Source: Tropicibacter alexandrii
GTDB lineage: Bacteria > Pseudomonadota > Alphaproteobacteria > Rhodobacterales > Rhodobacteraceae
Assembly (NCBI RefSeq): GCF_003667315.2
Contig: NZ_RCTZ02000020.1
Span: forward strand, 1-64,000
Direction of reading: 5' to 3'
DNA length: 64,000 bases
Program-made: the position numbers and the translations under genes
Shown: positions 17,203 through 24,973 of the stretch, one piece after another
Layout of the letters: each line of letters begins with the position of its first letter
Position numbering within the stretch: the stretch's first letter is position 1
Notes under the pieces: model-generated
Database searches by the model: none
Seen by the model: only the letters and a program-made list of their open reading frames with translations
Told to the model about the DNA's origin: nothing

Positions 17203-18140
17203 GCCTGCTCGACCTCTCCGACCTTGCCATTCAGGCGGGGGAGCTGTCGCTGGTCGATGGCGTCACGCTCGACGTGCACCCGGGCGAGATCGTCGCGCTG
17301 GTCGGCGAAAGCGGCTCTGGCAAGTCGCTGACCGCCCTGTCCATCGTCGACCTGCTGGGCGAGGGGCTGCGCGTCACGCGCGGCAGCCGCCGGTTCGACG
17401 GGGCCGACTTGACGCCAAAACGCCTGCGAAAGCTGCGCGGGCAGGACATCGCCATGATCTTTCAGGAACCGGTCTCCAGCCTGAACCCCTTGATGCCCGT
17501 GGGCGCGCAGGTCGCCGAAAGCCTGATCGTCCACGGCACCGCCTCCGAGAGCGAGGCGCAGAGCGCCGCCATCGACATGCTGCGCCGCGTCGGCATCCCC
17601 GATCCCGACCGCCGCGCCACGCAATTGCCCGCCGAGCTGTCGGGCGGCATGTGCCAGCGGGTGATGATCGCCGCCGCGCTGATCTCGCGCCCGCGCCTGT
17701 TGATCGCGGACGAGCCGACCACCGCGCTCGACGTCACCATTCAGGCGCAGATCCTGTCGCTGATCCGCGACCTGACCCGCGAACAGGGCACCGCCGTGCT
17801 GCTGATCACCCATGACATGGGGGTGGTGGCGGAAATGGCCGACCGCGTCTGCGTCATGTATGGCGGGCGCGTGGTCGAACAGGGCGCGGTACACGACCTG
17901 TTCGCCGCCCCGCGCCACCCCTATACGGACATGCTCTTGCGCACCATGCCGCGCCCCGACGACCCACCCAAGGAACCGCTTTTCGCGATCAAGGGCAGCG
18001 TGCCCGGCCCGCGCGACTGGCCCAGTGGCTGCCGCTTTCGCAGCCGCTGCCCGCGCGCCGATGCAGCCTGCACCGAACGCCCCCCGCTGCAGGGCGATGG
18101 CCACCGCGCCGCCTGCTTTCACCCGATGAGGCCGACATGA
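17199..18140 (+). CDS. ABC transporter ATP-binding protein, DppD type
   Basis: A 313-residue ATPase. Walker A is GESGSGKS, Walker B is LLIADEP, and the C-terminal Cys-rich oligopeptide domain (CRFRSRCPRADAAC) is present. The signature reads LSGGMCQRV, where the usual residue after LSGGM is Arg; a Cys there is unusual but lies just outside the LSGGM core. Works as a heterodimer with DppF. Confidence 0.94.
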   Translation: MSLLDLSDLAIQAGELSLVDGVTLDVHPGEIVALVGESGSGKSLTALSIVDLLGEGLRVTRGSRRFDGADLTPKRLRKLRGQDIAMIFQEPVSSLNPLMPVGAQVAESLIVHGTASESEAQSAAIDMLRRVGIPDPDRRATQLPAELSGGMCQRVMIAAALISRPRLLIADEPTTALDVTIQAQILSLIRDLTREQGTAVLLITHDMGVVAEMADRVCVMYGGRVVEQGAVHDLFAAPRHPYTDMLLRTMPRPDDPPKEPLFAIKGSVPGPRDWPSGCRFRSRCPRADAACTERPPLQGDGHRAACFHPMRPT

Positions 18141-19123
18141 CGCTTCTGCAGATCGAAGACCTCAAGGTGCACTTCCCCGTGCGCACCGGACGTTTCGGCG
18201 GCGGCAAGGGCACCGTGCGCGCCGTCGACGGCGTCAGCCTGTCCATCGATGCGCGCGAGACGTTGGCGCTGGTGGGCGAATCGGGCTGCGGCAAGTCCAC
18301 GCTGGGCAACGCGGTGCTGGGCCTCGCCCCGGTGACCGCCGGCACCATCCAGTTCGACGGGCAGGACCTTGGCACCCTAAGCACCGCCGCCCGCAAACGC
18401 CTGTGGCGCGACATGCAGGTGGTGTTCCAAGACCCGGTCTCGGCCCTGAACCCACGCCGCAGCATCGCCAGCAGCATCGCCGAGCCGCTCATCATCCACG
18501 GCTGGTCCGGCAGTATCCCCGACCGCGTGACCGAGCTGATGGAGCTGGTGGGCCTCAACGCCGACCAGCGCACCCGTCGCCCGCAAGCCCTGTCCGGGGG
18601 GCAGCGTCAACGGGTGGTCATCGCCCGCGCGCTGGCGCTGAATCCCCGGCTGATCATCTGCGACGAACCGGTCAGCGCGCTCGATGTCTCGATCCAGAGC
18701 CAGATCCTCAACCTGCTGATGCGCCTGCAGGCCGAGCTTGACCTGTCCTACCTCTTCATCAGCCACGATCTCAGCGTGGTGCGCCACATCGCCGACCGGG
18801 TGGCGGTGATGTATCTGGGCACCGTGGTCGAGGACGGCCCCGCAAGTGCGGTGTTTTCCGACCCGGTACACCCCTATACGCAGGCGCTGATGTCGGCGAT
18901 CCCCCTGCCCGACCCGTCCCGGCGCGACCGTGGTGACCGCGTGCTGCTGCAAGGCGACCTGCCCAGCCCGCTCGACCCGCCCTCCGGCTGCCCGTTCCGC
19001 ACCCGCTGTCCGCTGGCCGAGCCGCGCTGCGCCGAGACCCGCCCTGCCCTGACCCCGCAAGGCCCCGGCCACCGCGCCGCCTGTCTGGTGCAGGACCGCA
19101 ATCCGGGCGGGCCCCCGGCCTGA
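18137..19123 (+). CDS. ABC transporter ATP-binding protein, DppF type
   Basis: A 328-residue ATPase with Walker A GESGCGKST, signature LSGGQRQRV, Walker B LIICDEP and the C-terminal Cys-containing oligopeptide domain (CPFRTRCPLAEPRC). Its ATG overlaps the DppD stop. It is the last gene of the operon and is followed by a hairpin at 19178-19195. Confidence 0.94.
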   Translation: MTLLQIEDLKVHFPVRTGRFGGGKGTVRAVDGVSLSIDARETLALVGESGCGKSTLGNAVLGLAPVTAGTIQFDGQDLGTLSTAARKRLWRDMQVVFQDPVSALNPRRSIASSIAEPLIIHGWSGSIPDRVTELMELVGLNADQRTRRPQALSGGQRQRVVIARALALNPRLIICDEPVSALDVSIQSQILNLLMRLQAELDLSYLFISHDLSVVRHIADRVAVMYLGTVVEDGPASAVFSDPVHPYTQALMSAIPLPDPSRRDRGDRVLLQGDLPSPLDPPSGCPFRTRCPLAEPRCAETRPALTPQGPGHRAACLVQDRNPGGPPA

Positions 19124-19177
19124 CGGGCGCGACTCACCCGCGCATGGGCGCGCCGACCGGCCCGCGCGGGCTTGCGC

Positions 19178-19195
19178 TTCGGCCAGATGGCCGAA
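19178..19195 (+). terminator. hairpin after the dipeptide-type transporter operon
   Basis: TTCGGCC and GGCCGAA arms around AGAT, followed by AAATTT. It is the best candidate for ending transcription before repA, although the T-run is short. The rest of the 276-base gap to repA must hold the repABC promoter, but no strong -35/-10 pair was recognised. Confidence 0.45.
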
Positions 19196-19399
19196 AATTT
19201 CGTCCACAGGCGTCCAATCATGAATTACCGTTTTATTTCAATGGATAAGCCGCCAATCCTTGTGCAAAACATGAAACGCGGCGCGCGGCCTGTCCGGGCC
19301 GGACACAGGAAACAGTTGCCAACACCCCCTCCCCTTTCGTAAAGAAACGGAAAATATGGCGTTGGCGGAAACCAGCGTTCCTGACGAGGCGCAGAACAG

Positions 19400-20581
19400 A
19401 TGGCGGTGACAGAACCCATCCATATCAATACCCGTATCCGGGAAAATGCGCAAAGTCTGGCCAGCGCGCTGGAACAGCACCTGCTGAAAAGCTTTGCCCC
19501 CGATGCGCGCAAGCAGTTGCGGCTCTTCTCCGCCGGAGAGGCGGCGGACCTGTTGGGCATTTCCCCCAGCTTCCTGCGCAAGCTGCATTTCGAGGAACGT
19601 GTGCCCGAGGTCCACACCACGCCGGGCGGGCGCAGGCACTATTCCGCCACGGATCTGCTGGCGATCCGCCGCATCCTCGAAGACAACTCGCGCACCACCG
19701 GCACCTATCTCAAGGGGCGGCGCGACGGCGACAAGGTGCAGGTCCTGTCCTTCCTCAACTTCAAGGGCGGCTCGGGAAAGACAACCTCTGCGATCCACGC
19801 CGCACAGCGTTTCGCGCTCAAAGGGTATCGCGTGCTGGCGGTCGATATCGACCCGCAGGCCTCGCTGACCTCGCTGTTCGGCTACCAGCCGGAATACGAT
19901 TTCCTCCACGAAGGCAGTCTCTATGACGCCATAAGATACGAAAACCCCCTGCCCTTTTCCTCGATCATCCAAAAGACCTATTTCCCCGGTCTCGACCTCG
20001 CCCCCGGTGGTTTGATCCTTCAGGAATTCGAGCACGAGACCCCCACCGCGCTGCGCACCAACATCCAGCCGCCGTTTTACGCGCGCATGGCCGCCGCGCT
20101 GCAAGAGGTCGAGCAGGATTACGACATCATCGTCTTCGATTGCCCGCCGCAACTGGGCTATCTGACCATGTCGGCGCTGTGTGCCTCGACCGGGGTGCTG
20201 ATCACCGTCGTGCCGAACATGCTCGACGTCGCTTCGATGTCGCAATTCCTGCAAATGAGCGCCGATCTGCTCGACGTGGTGTCCAATGCGGGCGCGCGGA
20301 TGGAGTTCGACTTCCTGCGCTTCCTCATCAACCGCTACGAGCCCTCCGATGGCCCCCAACAGCAGGTCGTGGCTTTCCTGCGGCAGTTGTTCAGTTCCGA
20401 GGTCATGACCTCGCCCATGCTGAAATCCACCGCGATTTCGGATGCGGGCCTGACCCAGCAGACCATCTACGAGGTCGAGCGCAGCGCCTTTCACCGCGCC
20501 ACCTATGACCGCGCGATGGAAAGCCTGAACGCCGTCAACGACGAGATAGAGACGCTTTTGCAGACCGCATGGGGCCGCTGA
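19400..20581 (+). CDS. repA: plasmid partitioning ATPase RepA (ParA family)
   Basis: A 393-residue ParA-type ATPase of the repABC class. Residues 40-95 form a MerR-like helix-turn-helix (FSAGEAADLLGISPSFLRKL), used in other repABC systems to repress the operon. The deviant Walker A motif KGGSGKTT is at 122-129, and the switch region reads FDCPPQLG. With RepB it segregates the replicon. The start at 19400 follows no strong Shine-Dalgarno, and repB begins 13 bases after its stop. Confidence 0.96.
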   Translation: MAVTEPIHINTRIRENAQSLASALEQHLLKSFAPDARKQLRLFSAGEAADLLGISPSFLRKLHFEERVPEVHTTPGGRRHYSATDLLAIRRILEDNSRTTGTYLKGRRDGDKVQVLSFLNFKGGSGKTTSAIHAAQRFALKGYRVLAVDIDPQASLTSLFGYQPEYDFLHEGSLYDAIRYENPLPFSSIIQKTYFPGLDLAPGGLILQEFEHETPTALRTNIQPPFYARMAAALQEVEQDYDIIVFDCPPQLGYLTMSALCASTGVLITVVPNMLDVASMSQFLQMSADLLDVVSNAGARMEFDFLRFLINRYEPSDGPQQQVVAFLRQLFSSEVMTSPMLKSTAISDAGLTQQTIYEVERSAFHRATYDRAMESLNAVNDEIETLLQTAWGR

Positions 20582-20594
20582 GAAAGGACACGAC

Positions 20595-21563
20595 ATGGCA
20601 CGTAAAGGCATTCTGAGCACCGGGTCCGACACCCCTGCCCCCTCGCGTCGTCCGACCCCCGCCGCGCCGCGCGGTGCCGTGGGTGCGCTGCAAAGCTCGC
20701 TGACCAAATTGCAGGAAAACGCCGTTCAGGAAATCGACGCTGCGCGCATCCACGATGCCGGGGTTGTCGACCGTCTGGGCGCGCATCCCGAGGACGACGC
20801 CCAGCTGCGCGACAGCCTCGCCACCTATGGCCAGCAGGTCCCCGTTCTGGTCCGCCCCGATGCCGACCATCCCGGCGAGTTCGAGATCGTCTATGGCCGT
20901 CGCCGTCTGCGCGCGCTCAAGGCGCTGGGTCTGCCGGTCAAGGCGCTGGTGCGCCATCTCGACGATCAGGCCTTGGTGCTGGCGCAGGGTCAGGAAAACA
21001 CCGCGCGCAAGGATCTGTCCTTCATCGAGAAGGCCAGCTTCGCCGCCCAGATGGAGGCGCTGTCCTATGACCGCCAGACCATCGCCGCCGCGCTGTCGAT
21101 CGACATGCCGATGGTCAGCCGGATGCTCAAGGTCGGGCGCGCCTTCGATATCGACTTTCTCCGCCATATCGGCTCGGCGCCCGGCATTGGCCGCGACCGC
21201 TGGCTGAAGCTGTCCGAGGTGCTGCAACGCCCCGGCCGCGCCGATCAGGTCAACGCCCACCTGCCGCAGCTGACCAGCATCGAGGACAGCGATGCGCGCT
21301 TCGAGCAGGTCCTCGCCTGGGCCGAGGGCCAAGCCGCGCCAAAGCCCTCGCGCAGCCCCAACACGCCGACCCGCAAGGTTACCAGCACCGCCGGATACAC
21401 CATCGCCCGCGTCAAGCGCACCGAGGCGGCGCTGACCCTGACCCTGCCCCATGGCGACGCCCCGGCCTTTACCGCTTGGGTCGATGAACAGGCCGAGGAC
21501 CTCGTGCAGGACCTCTATGCCCGCTGGATCAAATCCCGCGCGGATCAACAAAACGAGCAGTAA
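20595..21563 (+). CDS. repB: plasmid partitioning protein RepB (ParB family)
   Basis: A 322-residue ParB/Spo0J-type DNA-binding protein. It has the ParB nuclease-like region with the YGRRRLRALKALG box and GQENTARKDLS (about residues 95-145), followed by a helix-turn-helix region containing DRQTIAAALSIDMPMVSRMLKV. It should bind the parS palindromes; two candidate sites are at the end of repC. Ribosome site AAAGGA is five or so bases before the ATG. Confidence 0.95.
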   Translation: MARKGILSTGSDTPAPSRRPTPAAPRGAVGALQSSLTKLQENAVQEIDAARIHDAGVVDRLGAHPEDDAQLRDSLATYGQQVPVLVRPDADHPGEFEIVYGRRRLRALKALGLPVKALVRHLDDQALVLAQGQENTARKDLSFIEKASFAAQMEALSYDRQTIAAALSIDMPMVSRMLKVGRAFDIDFLRHIGSAPGIGRDRWLKLSEVLQRPGRADQVNAHLPQLTSIEDSDARFEQVLAWAEGQAAPKPSRSPNTPTRKVTSTAGYTIARVKRTEAALTLTLPHGDAPAFTAWVDEQAEDLVQDLYARWIKSRADQQNEQ

Positions 21564-21587
21564 CAAAGGAGGCACGACCCAAAGACG

Positions 21588-21634
21588 AAAAAAGCCCCCC
21601 AGGACAGGTCCCGGAGAGCTCACTCATTTCTCGC
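21588..21634 (-). ncRNA. candidate counter-transcribed RNA (incA-type ctRNA) controlling repC
   Basis: On the minus strand between repB and repC lies a promoter-like pair (TTGACA at 21670-21665) and, about 50 bases on, a terminator: CCGGGA-CCTG-TCCTGG stem (21614-21599) followed by GGGGC and TTTTTT (21593-21588). This predicts a transcript of about 47 bases. repABC plasmids are known to encode a short antisense RNA of this kind in the repB-repC gap that limits repC expression and causes incompatibility. Confidence 0.6.
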
Positions 21635-21640
21635 ACTCTT

Positions 21641-21670
21641 GAGATAGCAGGTCCCCCCTGATCCTGTCAA
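21641..21670 (-). promoter_or_regulatory. predicted promoter of the repC antisense RNA
   Basis: A perfect TTGACA (21670-21665 on the minus strand) is followed by 18 bases and TATCTC (21646-21641), three of six matches to TATAAT. Transcription would start near 21634. Confidence 0.5.
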
Positions 21671-21672
21671 CG

Positions 21673-21700
21673 CCACCGATTCGGTGGACGGGATTTTTTT
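21673..21700 (+). terminator. attenuator hairpin upstream of repC
   Basis: CCACCG-ATT-CGGTGG (21673-21687) followed six bases later by seven Ts (21694-21700), directly before the repC start. In characterised repABC systems, pairing of the antisense RNA with the leader favours such a terminator before repC; the position here matches that model. Confidence 0.55.
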
Positions 21701-21710
21701 GCCTTTCGTG

Positions 21711-22811
21711 ATGCAAAACATGACGGACCTGTCCCCCATTCCCGGCGGGCAGCCGGTCGAGACATGCCCACAGGCTGGCCCCGCGCCGGTTGACAAATGG
21801 GCGCTTCTCGACGCGCTGACCCATGCCGCCCCGGATTTCGGCATCAGCCACCGCACGCTGAGCGTGCTGCGCGCGCTGCTGACCTTCTTCCCGGATCGCA
21901 CCCTACCCGCGCAGCGTGGCGCGGGTGTCGTTTATCCATCGAACCGGACCCTGTCGCAGCGGCTGAACGGGATGCCCGAAAGCACCCTGCGGCGGCATCT
22001 GGGAACGCTGGTGCGCAGCGGCTTGATCGACCGGCAGGACAGTGCCAACCGCAAGCGCTTTGCCCGGTTCGGGGTGTGCTTTGGCTTTGACCTGTCCCCC
22101 CTCGCCCGCTTTGCCGAGGCGGTGTTTGCCGCCGCCCATCAGGCGCAGCACCGCAAGGCCCAAGAGGACGCCCTGCGCGCGGTCATCGCCGCCACGCGCC
22201 AAAGGCTGATCGAGGAAGGCACCCCGGCGGACGACCCCTTGCTCGAAGAGGCCCGGCTGTGCCAGCGCCGCAAACTGCCCTTGGAGGTGCTCGAAGAGCT
22301 GTCCGAGCGGGTGGAAAACCGGCTGACAATCCCCGCGCGCCCCGCGAAAATGAGCGCCAGCGACAGCCAGACTGAGCGGCACATACAGACTACAGATAAA
22401 TCCATTTCTGTATATAACCCCGCCCCCGCGCAAAATGATCGACCGCCCGCCATCGAGGAGGTGCAGTCAGTTTGCAAGGAATACCAAGCCTATTTTCCAA
22501 CCGAGCACCCGGATTGGCGCGGTCTGGTCTCGGTGTCCGACCGGTTGCACCCGATGCTTGGGATCGATCAGCAGGTCTATGCCCAAGCCCGGCAGACGCT
22601 TGGGGCGGAACGGACGGCGACCATCGTGCTGTGCATGCTTGAAAGCCTTGAGACCATTCGCAAGCCCGGCGCCTATCTGAGGGCGCTGGTGCAGCGCGGC
22701 GAAAAGGGGCTTTTGAACCTGCCCGGCATGGTGAAATCGCTGAAGGCGCGCCAGTTGCGGGGCAAATTGTCAGCTGACAATTTTGGGGGTCTGGCAAAAG
22801 TTGCGGGCTAA
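21711..22811 (+). CDS. repC: replication initiator RepC
   Basis: A RepC-family initiator of about 366 residues, with the winged-helix N-terminal domain (WALLDALTHAAPDFGISHRTL, then PSNRTLSQRL and STLRRHLGTLVRSGLIDR, the DNA-reading helices). RepC acts on an origin inside its own gene. Possible starts are 21711 and 21720; the open frame begins earlier with GTG at 21684, but that codon lies in the attenuator stem. No clear Shine-Dalgarno is seen, which fits tight translational control. The 3' end overlaps two palindromes, the second of which includes the TAA stop codon. Confidence 0.94.
   Translation: MQNMTDLSPIPGGQPVETCPQAGPAPVDKWALLDALTHAAPDFGISHRTLSVLRALLTFFPDRTLPAQRGAGVVYPSNRTLSQRLNGMPESTLRRHLGTLVRSGLIDRQDSANRKRFARFGVCFGFDLSPLARFAEAVFAAAHQAQHRKAQEDALRAVIAATRQRLIEEGTPADDPLLEEARLCQRRKLPLEVLEELSERVENRLTIPARPAKMSASDSQTERHIQTTDKSISVYNPAPAQNDRPPAIEEVQSVCKEYQAYFPTEHPDWRGLVSVSDRLHPMLGIDQQVYAQARQTLGAERTATIVLCMLESLETIRKPGAYLRALVQRGEKGLLNLPGMVKSLKARQLRGKLSADNFGGLAKVAG
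22381..22416. other. AT-rich segment in repC, replication origin candidate
   Basis: A 36-base stretch that is roughly 70-75% A+T interrupts the GC-rich repC gene. It contains ATACAGA (22383-22389), TACAGA (22391-22396) and the inverted copy TCTGTAT (22407-22413). In studied repABC plasmids the origin lies in an AT-rich region in the middle of repC. Confidence 0.5.
22764..22783. promoter_or_regulatory. parS-like palindrome, copy 1
   Basis: The 20-base perfect palindrome AAATTGTCAGCTGACAATTT lies inside the last codons of repC. An identical copy is 46 bases downstream. Perfect palindromes of this kind are the RepB-binding centromere sites of repABC replicons. Confidence 0.7.
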
Positions 22812-22829
22812 ATTGTCAGCTGACAATTT
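22810..22829. promoter_or_regulatory. parS-like palindrome, copy 2
   Basis: Identical to the copy at 22764-22783. It begins within the repC stop codon and ends seven bases before the stop of the convergent response-regulator gene. The two centres are 46 bases apart, a little over four helical turns. Confidence 0.7.
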
Positions 22830-22836
22830 TTCCGCC

Positions 22837-23550
22837 CTAGCCTCTGCCCGCCTGCCACCGGTCGAAATCACGCTGCGCCGTTTCCAGCGTTTCGATGTTC
22901 AGCGTCCGGGTGACAAGCGCCCTGTTCAGCGCCCGCACCCGCTTGTTGATCGGCAGGTCCTCGTGCGCGTCATCGACGCCCAGCTTGTCATAGAGCGACA
23001 AGAGGCGGTTCTGCACGGTGCGCAGCGACATGCCCCGACGCTCTGCGATCAGCCGGTCCTGAAGCCCGATGGCGAGGTCCAGCAGCACCGCGTACTCGCT
23101 GTCATCGAGAGAGGTGCGGGGCTGGCCCTTGGCCCGTTGCAGGCGGTGGATTTCGCGGTCGACCATGATCTGGCCTTCGATCAGCACCGCGCGCAGCGCC
23201 AGTTTCAGCCGGTCGCGCGGCGCGGTCTTGAGCAGGTAGCCATAGGCGCTGTCCTCGGGGACGATGGCAGATATGCCGCGCAGATACGCTTCGTCCGCGT
23301 AGTTCGACCAGAACAGGATGCGCGTTTCCGGGCGTTCCTGCCACAGCGTCCGGGCCGCCTCGATCCCGTTGCGCTGGGACATGCGCAGGTCCATCACCAC
23401 GGCGTCGATGGCCATGGCGCGGGCCTCTTGTTCGGCCTCGTCGCCATTCTGCGCGTGAAAGATCTGGGTGACTTCGGGCAGGGTCTCGACCAGCACATCC
23501 TCCATGTAGGAGGCGTGGAACTGGTCGTCCTCGACAAGCAAGACCTTCAT
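22837..23550 (-). CDS. two-component response regulator, NarL/LuxR type
   Basis: A 237-residue regulator. The receiver domain has acidic residues E7, D8, D9, phosphoacceptor D54 in VVMDLRM, S82 and K108. The C-terminal output domain holds a LuxR-type helix-turn-helix around RRGMSLRTVQNRLLSLYDKLGV (about 167-190), followed by an extra tail. It overlaps the kinase gene by ATGA and is convergent with repC. The inverted repeats upstream of the kinase (24778-24846) are the likely targets, which would also control the divergent sugar importer. Confidence 0.92.
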   Translation of the reverse strand: MKVLLVEDDQFHASYMEDVLVETLPEVTQIFHAQNGDEAEQEARAMAIDAVVMDLRMSQRNGIEAARTLWQERPETRILFWSNYADEAYLRGISAIVPEDSAYGYLLKTAPRDRLKLALRAVLIEGQIMVDREIHRLQRAKGQPRTSLDDSEYAVLLDLAIGLQDRLIAERRGMSLRTVQNRLLSLYDKLGVDDAHEDLPINKRVRALNRALVTRTLNIETLETAQRDFDRWQAGRG

Positions 23551-24731
23551 GACTGGACCCTCAAGGTGACGCGGATGGTGGTGCCCTGATCGGGGATGAT
23601 GTCCAACCCGGCCGAGATCAGCCGGGCGCGGGTGCGCATGTGCATCAGCCCGGATTGCCGGGCGGGCGTCGCGGGAATGCCGCAGCCATCGTCCTGCACG
23701 GTGACGGTCAGAGTCGAGGGGCCGGGCTTGTCAACCGTCACGGCGATGCGGCTGGCGCGGGCATGGCGGGTGGCGTTGTTGATCGCCTCTTGGGTGATGT
23801 GGAACAGCGCGCTGCGCACGGTCGGGTCCAGCTGGTCGGGGGCGCCGTCGGTGCGGTCGGTGACGTCCAGTTCGGTGGCCGCATCGCCCGAGGCGCGTTC
23901 CAGATGCACCCGCACCGCATGGGCAAAGCCGAACAGGTCGAGCAGGGTCGGCACCGCCTCGTCGATGATCCGCCGCAGGTCGGTGATGGTCTCGCGCAGG
24001 TGGCGGGCCAGCAGGTCGCGGGGCAGGGGAGGCTCTGACGTGACCTCGCGCAGCAGGCGCGACAGGTCGGCCAGCGTCTGGTCGTGCAGGTCCATGCCGA
24101 CGCGCTGGCGTTCGTGCTCCAGCGCCTGCGTCAGTTCCAGCGCCCCCCGCCGCAGCCCTTCCTCGGAGGCCCGCCCGGCTTCGGGGGCACGCCCGGTGCG
24201 GCGGGCGCGTTCGGCGAGGTGCAGGATGTGGAACCACGGCGCCAGCACATCGGCGATCTGCTGCGCCAGCGTGACGGTTGACATGTCGTAGACCCCGATC
24301 CGCGTATCCGACAGGTTCAGCGTCCCGATCAGCGCGCCCATGACCCGCAGCGGCACGTTCACGCGGCTGCGCAGGTTGTGGTTCAGGATCGGCTCGCAGG
24401 CGGCACCGGGATAGGTGTAGCGGGGATCGGTCGTGGCGTCCTCGGTCAGCATGTGCGGGCAGTGGCCCTGCAGCAACTCGCGGATCGGCGCGTGGTCGAT
24501 CCGGCCCGAGGCGCGGGACCAGCGGGTGCGGATGCCGACCTCGAAACTGACGAGCCAGCCGGGGCGGTCCAGCAGGCAGATGTCGCAATGCACAAAGGGG
24601 ATGAGCGCGGCGATATCCGCCTCGACCGCGCCGAGCGCGGTGGCGATGTCGGTCTGGTCCGACAGGCGCGCGGCGATCTGCGCCAAGACGGCGTCGGGCG
24701 GGTCCCGGTCAAGGCGGGGTGCTGCGGTCAT
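23547..24731 (-). CDS. GAF-domain sensor histidine kinase (HisKA_3 type)
   Basis: A 394-residue cytoplasmic kinase. Residues about 20-185 form a GAF sensor, followed by a dimerisation helix with the phosphoacceptor His in GMDLHDQTLADLSRL and a HATPase_c domain (TQEAINNATRHA, DDGCGIP). No membrane segment is visible, so it should sense an internal signal. Cys/His residues in the GAF domain (HCDICLL, GHCPHML) could bind a metal or redox ligand. The start at 24731 follows GGGAGGA; the open frame continues upstream without coding character. Confidence 0.92.
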   Translation of the reverse strand: MTAAPRLDRDPPDAVLAQIAARLSDQTDIATALGAVEADIAALIPFVHCDICLLDRPGWLVSFEVGIRTRWSRASGRIDHAPIRELLQGHCPHMLTEDATTDPRYTYPGAACEPILNHNLRSRVNVPLRVMGALIGTLNLSDTRIGVYDMSTVTLAQQIADVLAPWFHILHLAERARRTGRAPEAGRASEEGLRRGALELTQALEHERQRVGMDLHDQTLADLSRLLREVTSEPPLPRDLLARHLRETITDLRRIIDEAVPTLLDLFGFAHAVRVHLERASGDAATELDVTDRTDGAPDQLDPTVRSALFHITQEAINNATRHARASRIAVTVDKPGPSTLTVTVQDDGCGIPATPARQSGLMHMRTRARLISAGLDIIPDQGTTIRVTLRVQS

Positions 24732-24777
24732 GTATCCTCCCTCGCGCGGGCCGTTTGGGTGGGTCTTTGCGCGATCC

Positions 24778-24846
24778 CGCAAGTTTGCGCCCATTGAGGG
24801 CAAAAGAAAACACCCGAACCCGCATCCCTCTTGCGGGTTCCCGCAA
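24778..24846. promoter_or_regulatory. pair of TTGCG/CGCAA inverted repeats, likely response-regulator sites
   Basis: Between the divergent kinase and sugar-importer promoters are CGCAA-GT-TTGCG (24778-24789) and TTGCGGG-TT-CCCGCAA (24831-24846). The half-site is the same with the arms in opposite order. Four half-sites in one intergenic region suggest binding by the adjacent regulator. Confidence 0.5.
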
Positions 24847-24973
24847 CACTTCTGCGGCTGACAGCCTTTACAGGTCGATTGCCCCCCGGCACCATCGCCG
24901 CCAGTTCCGGAACCGAACAGCATAAGATCGGCCGGGGATGGAGAGCGCGATGCGCGCGAAAGGGAGGACAACC

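Noticed and set aside
21684-21710. Upstream GTG start for repC
   Set aside because: The codon lies in the stem of the attenuator hairpin and has no ribosome site; ATG 21711 or 21720 is more likely.
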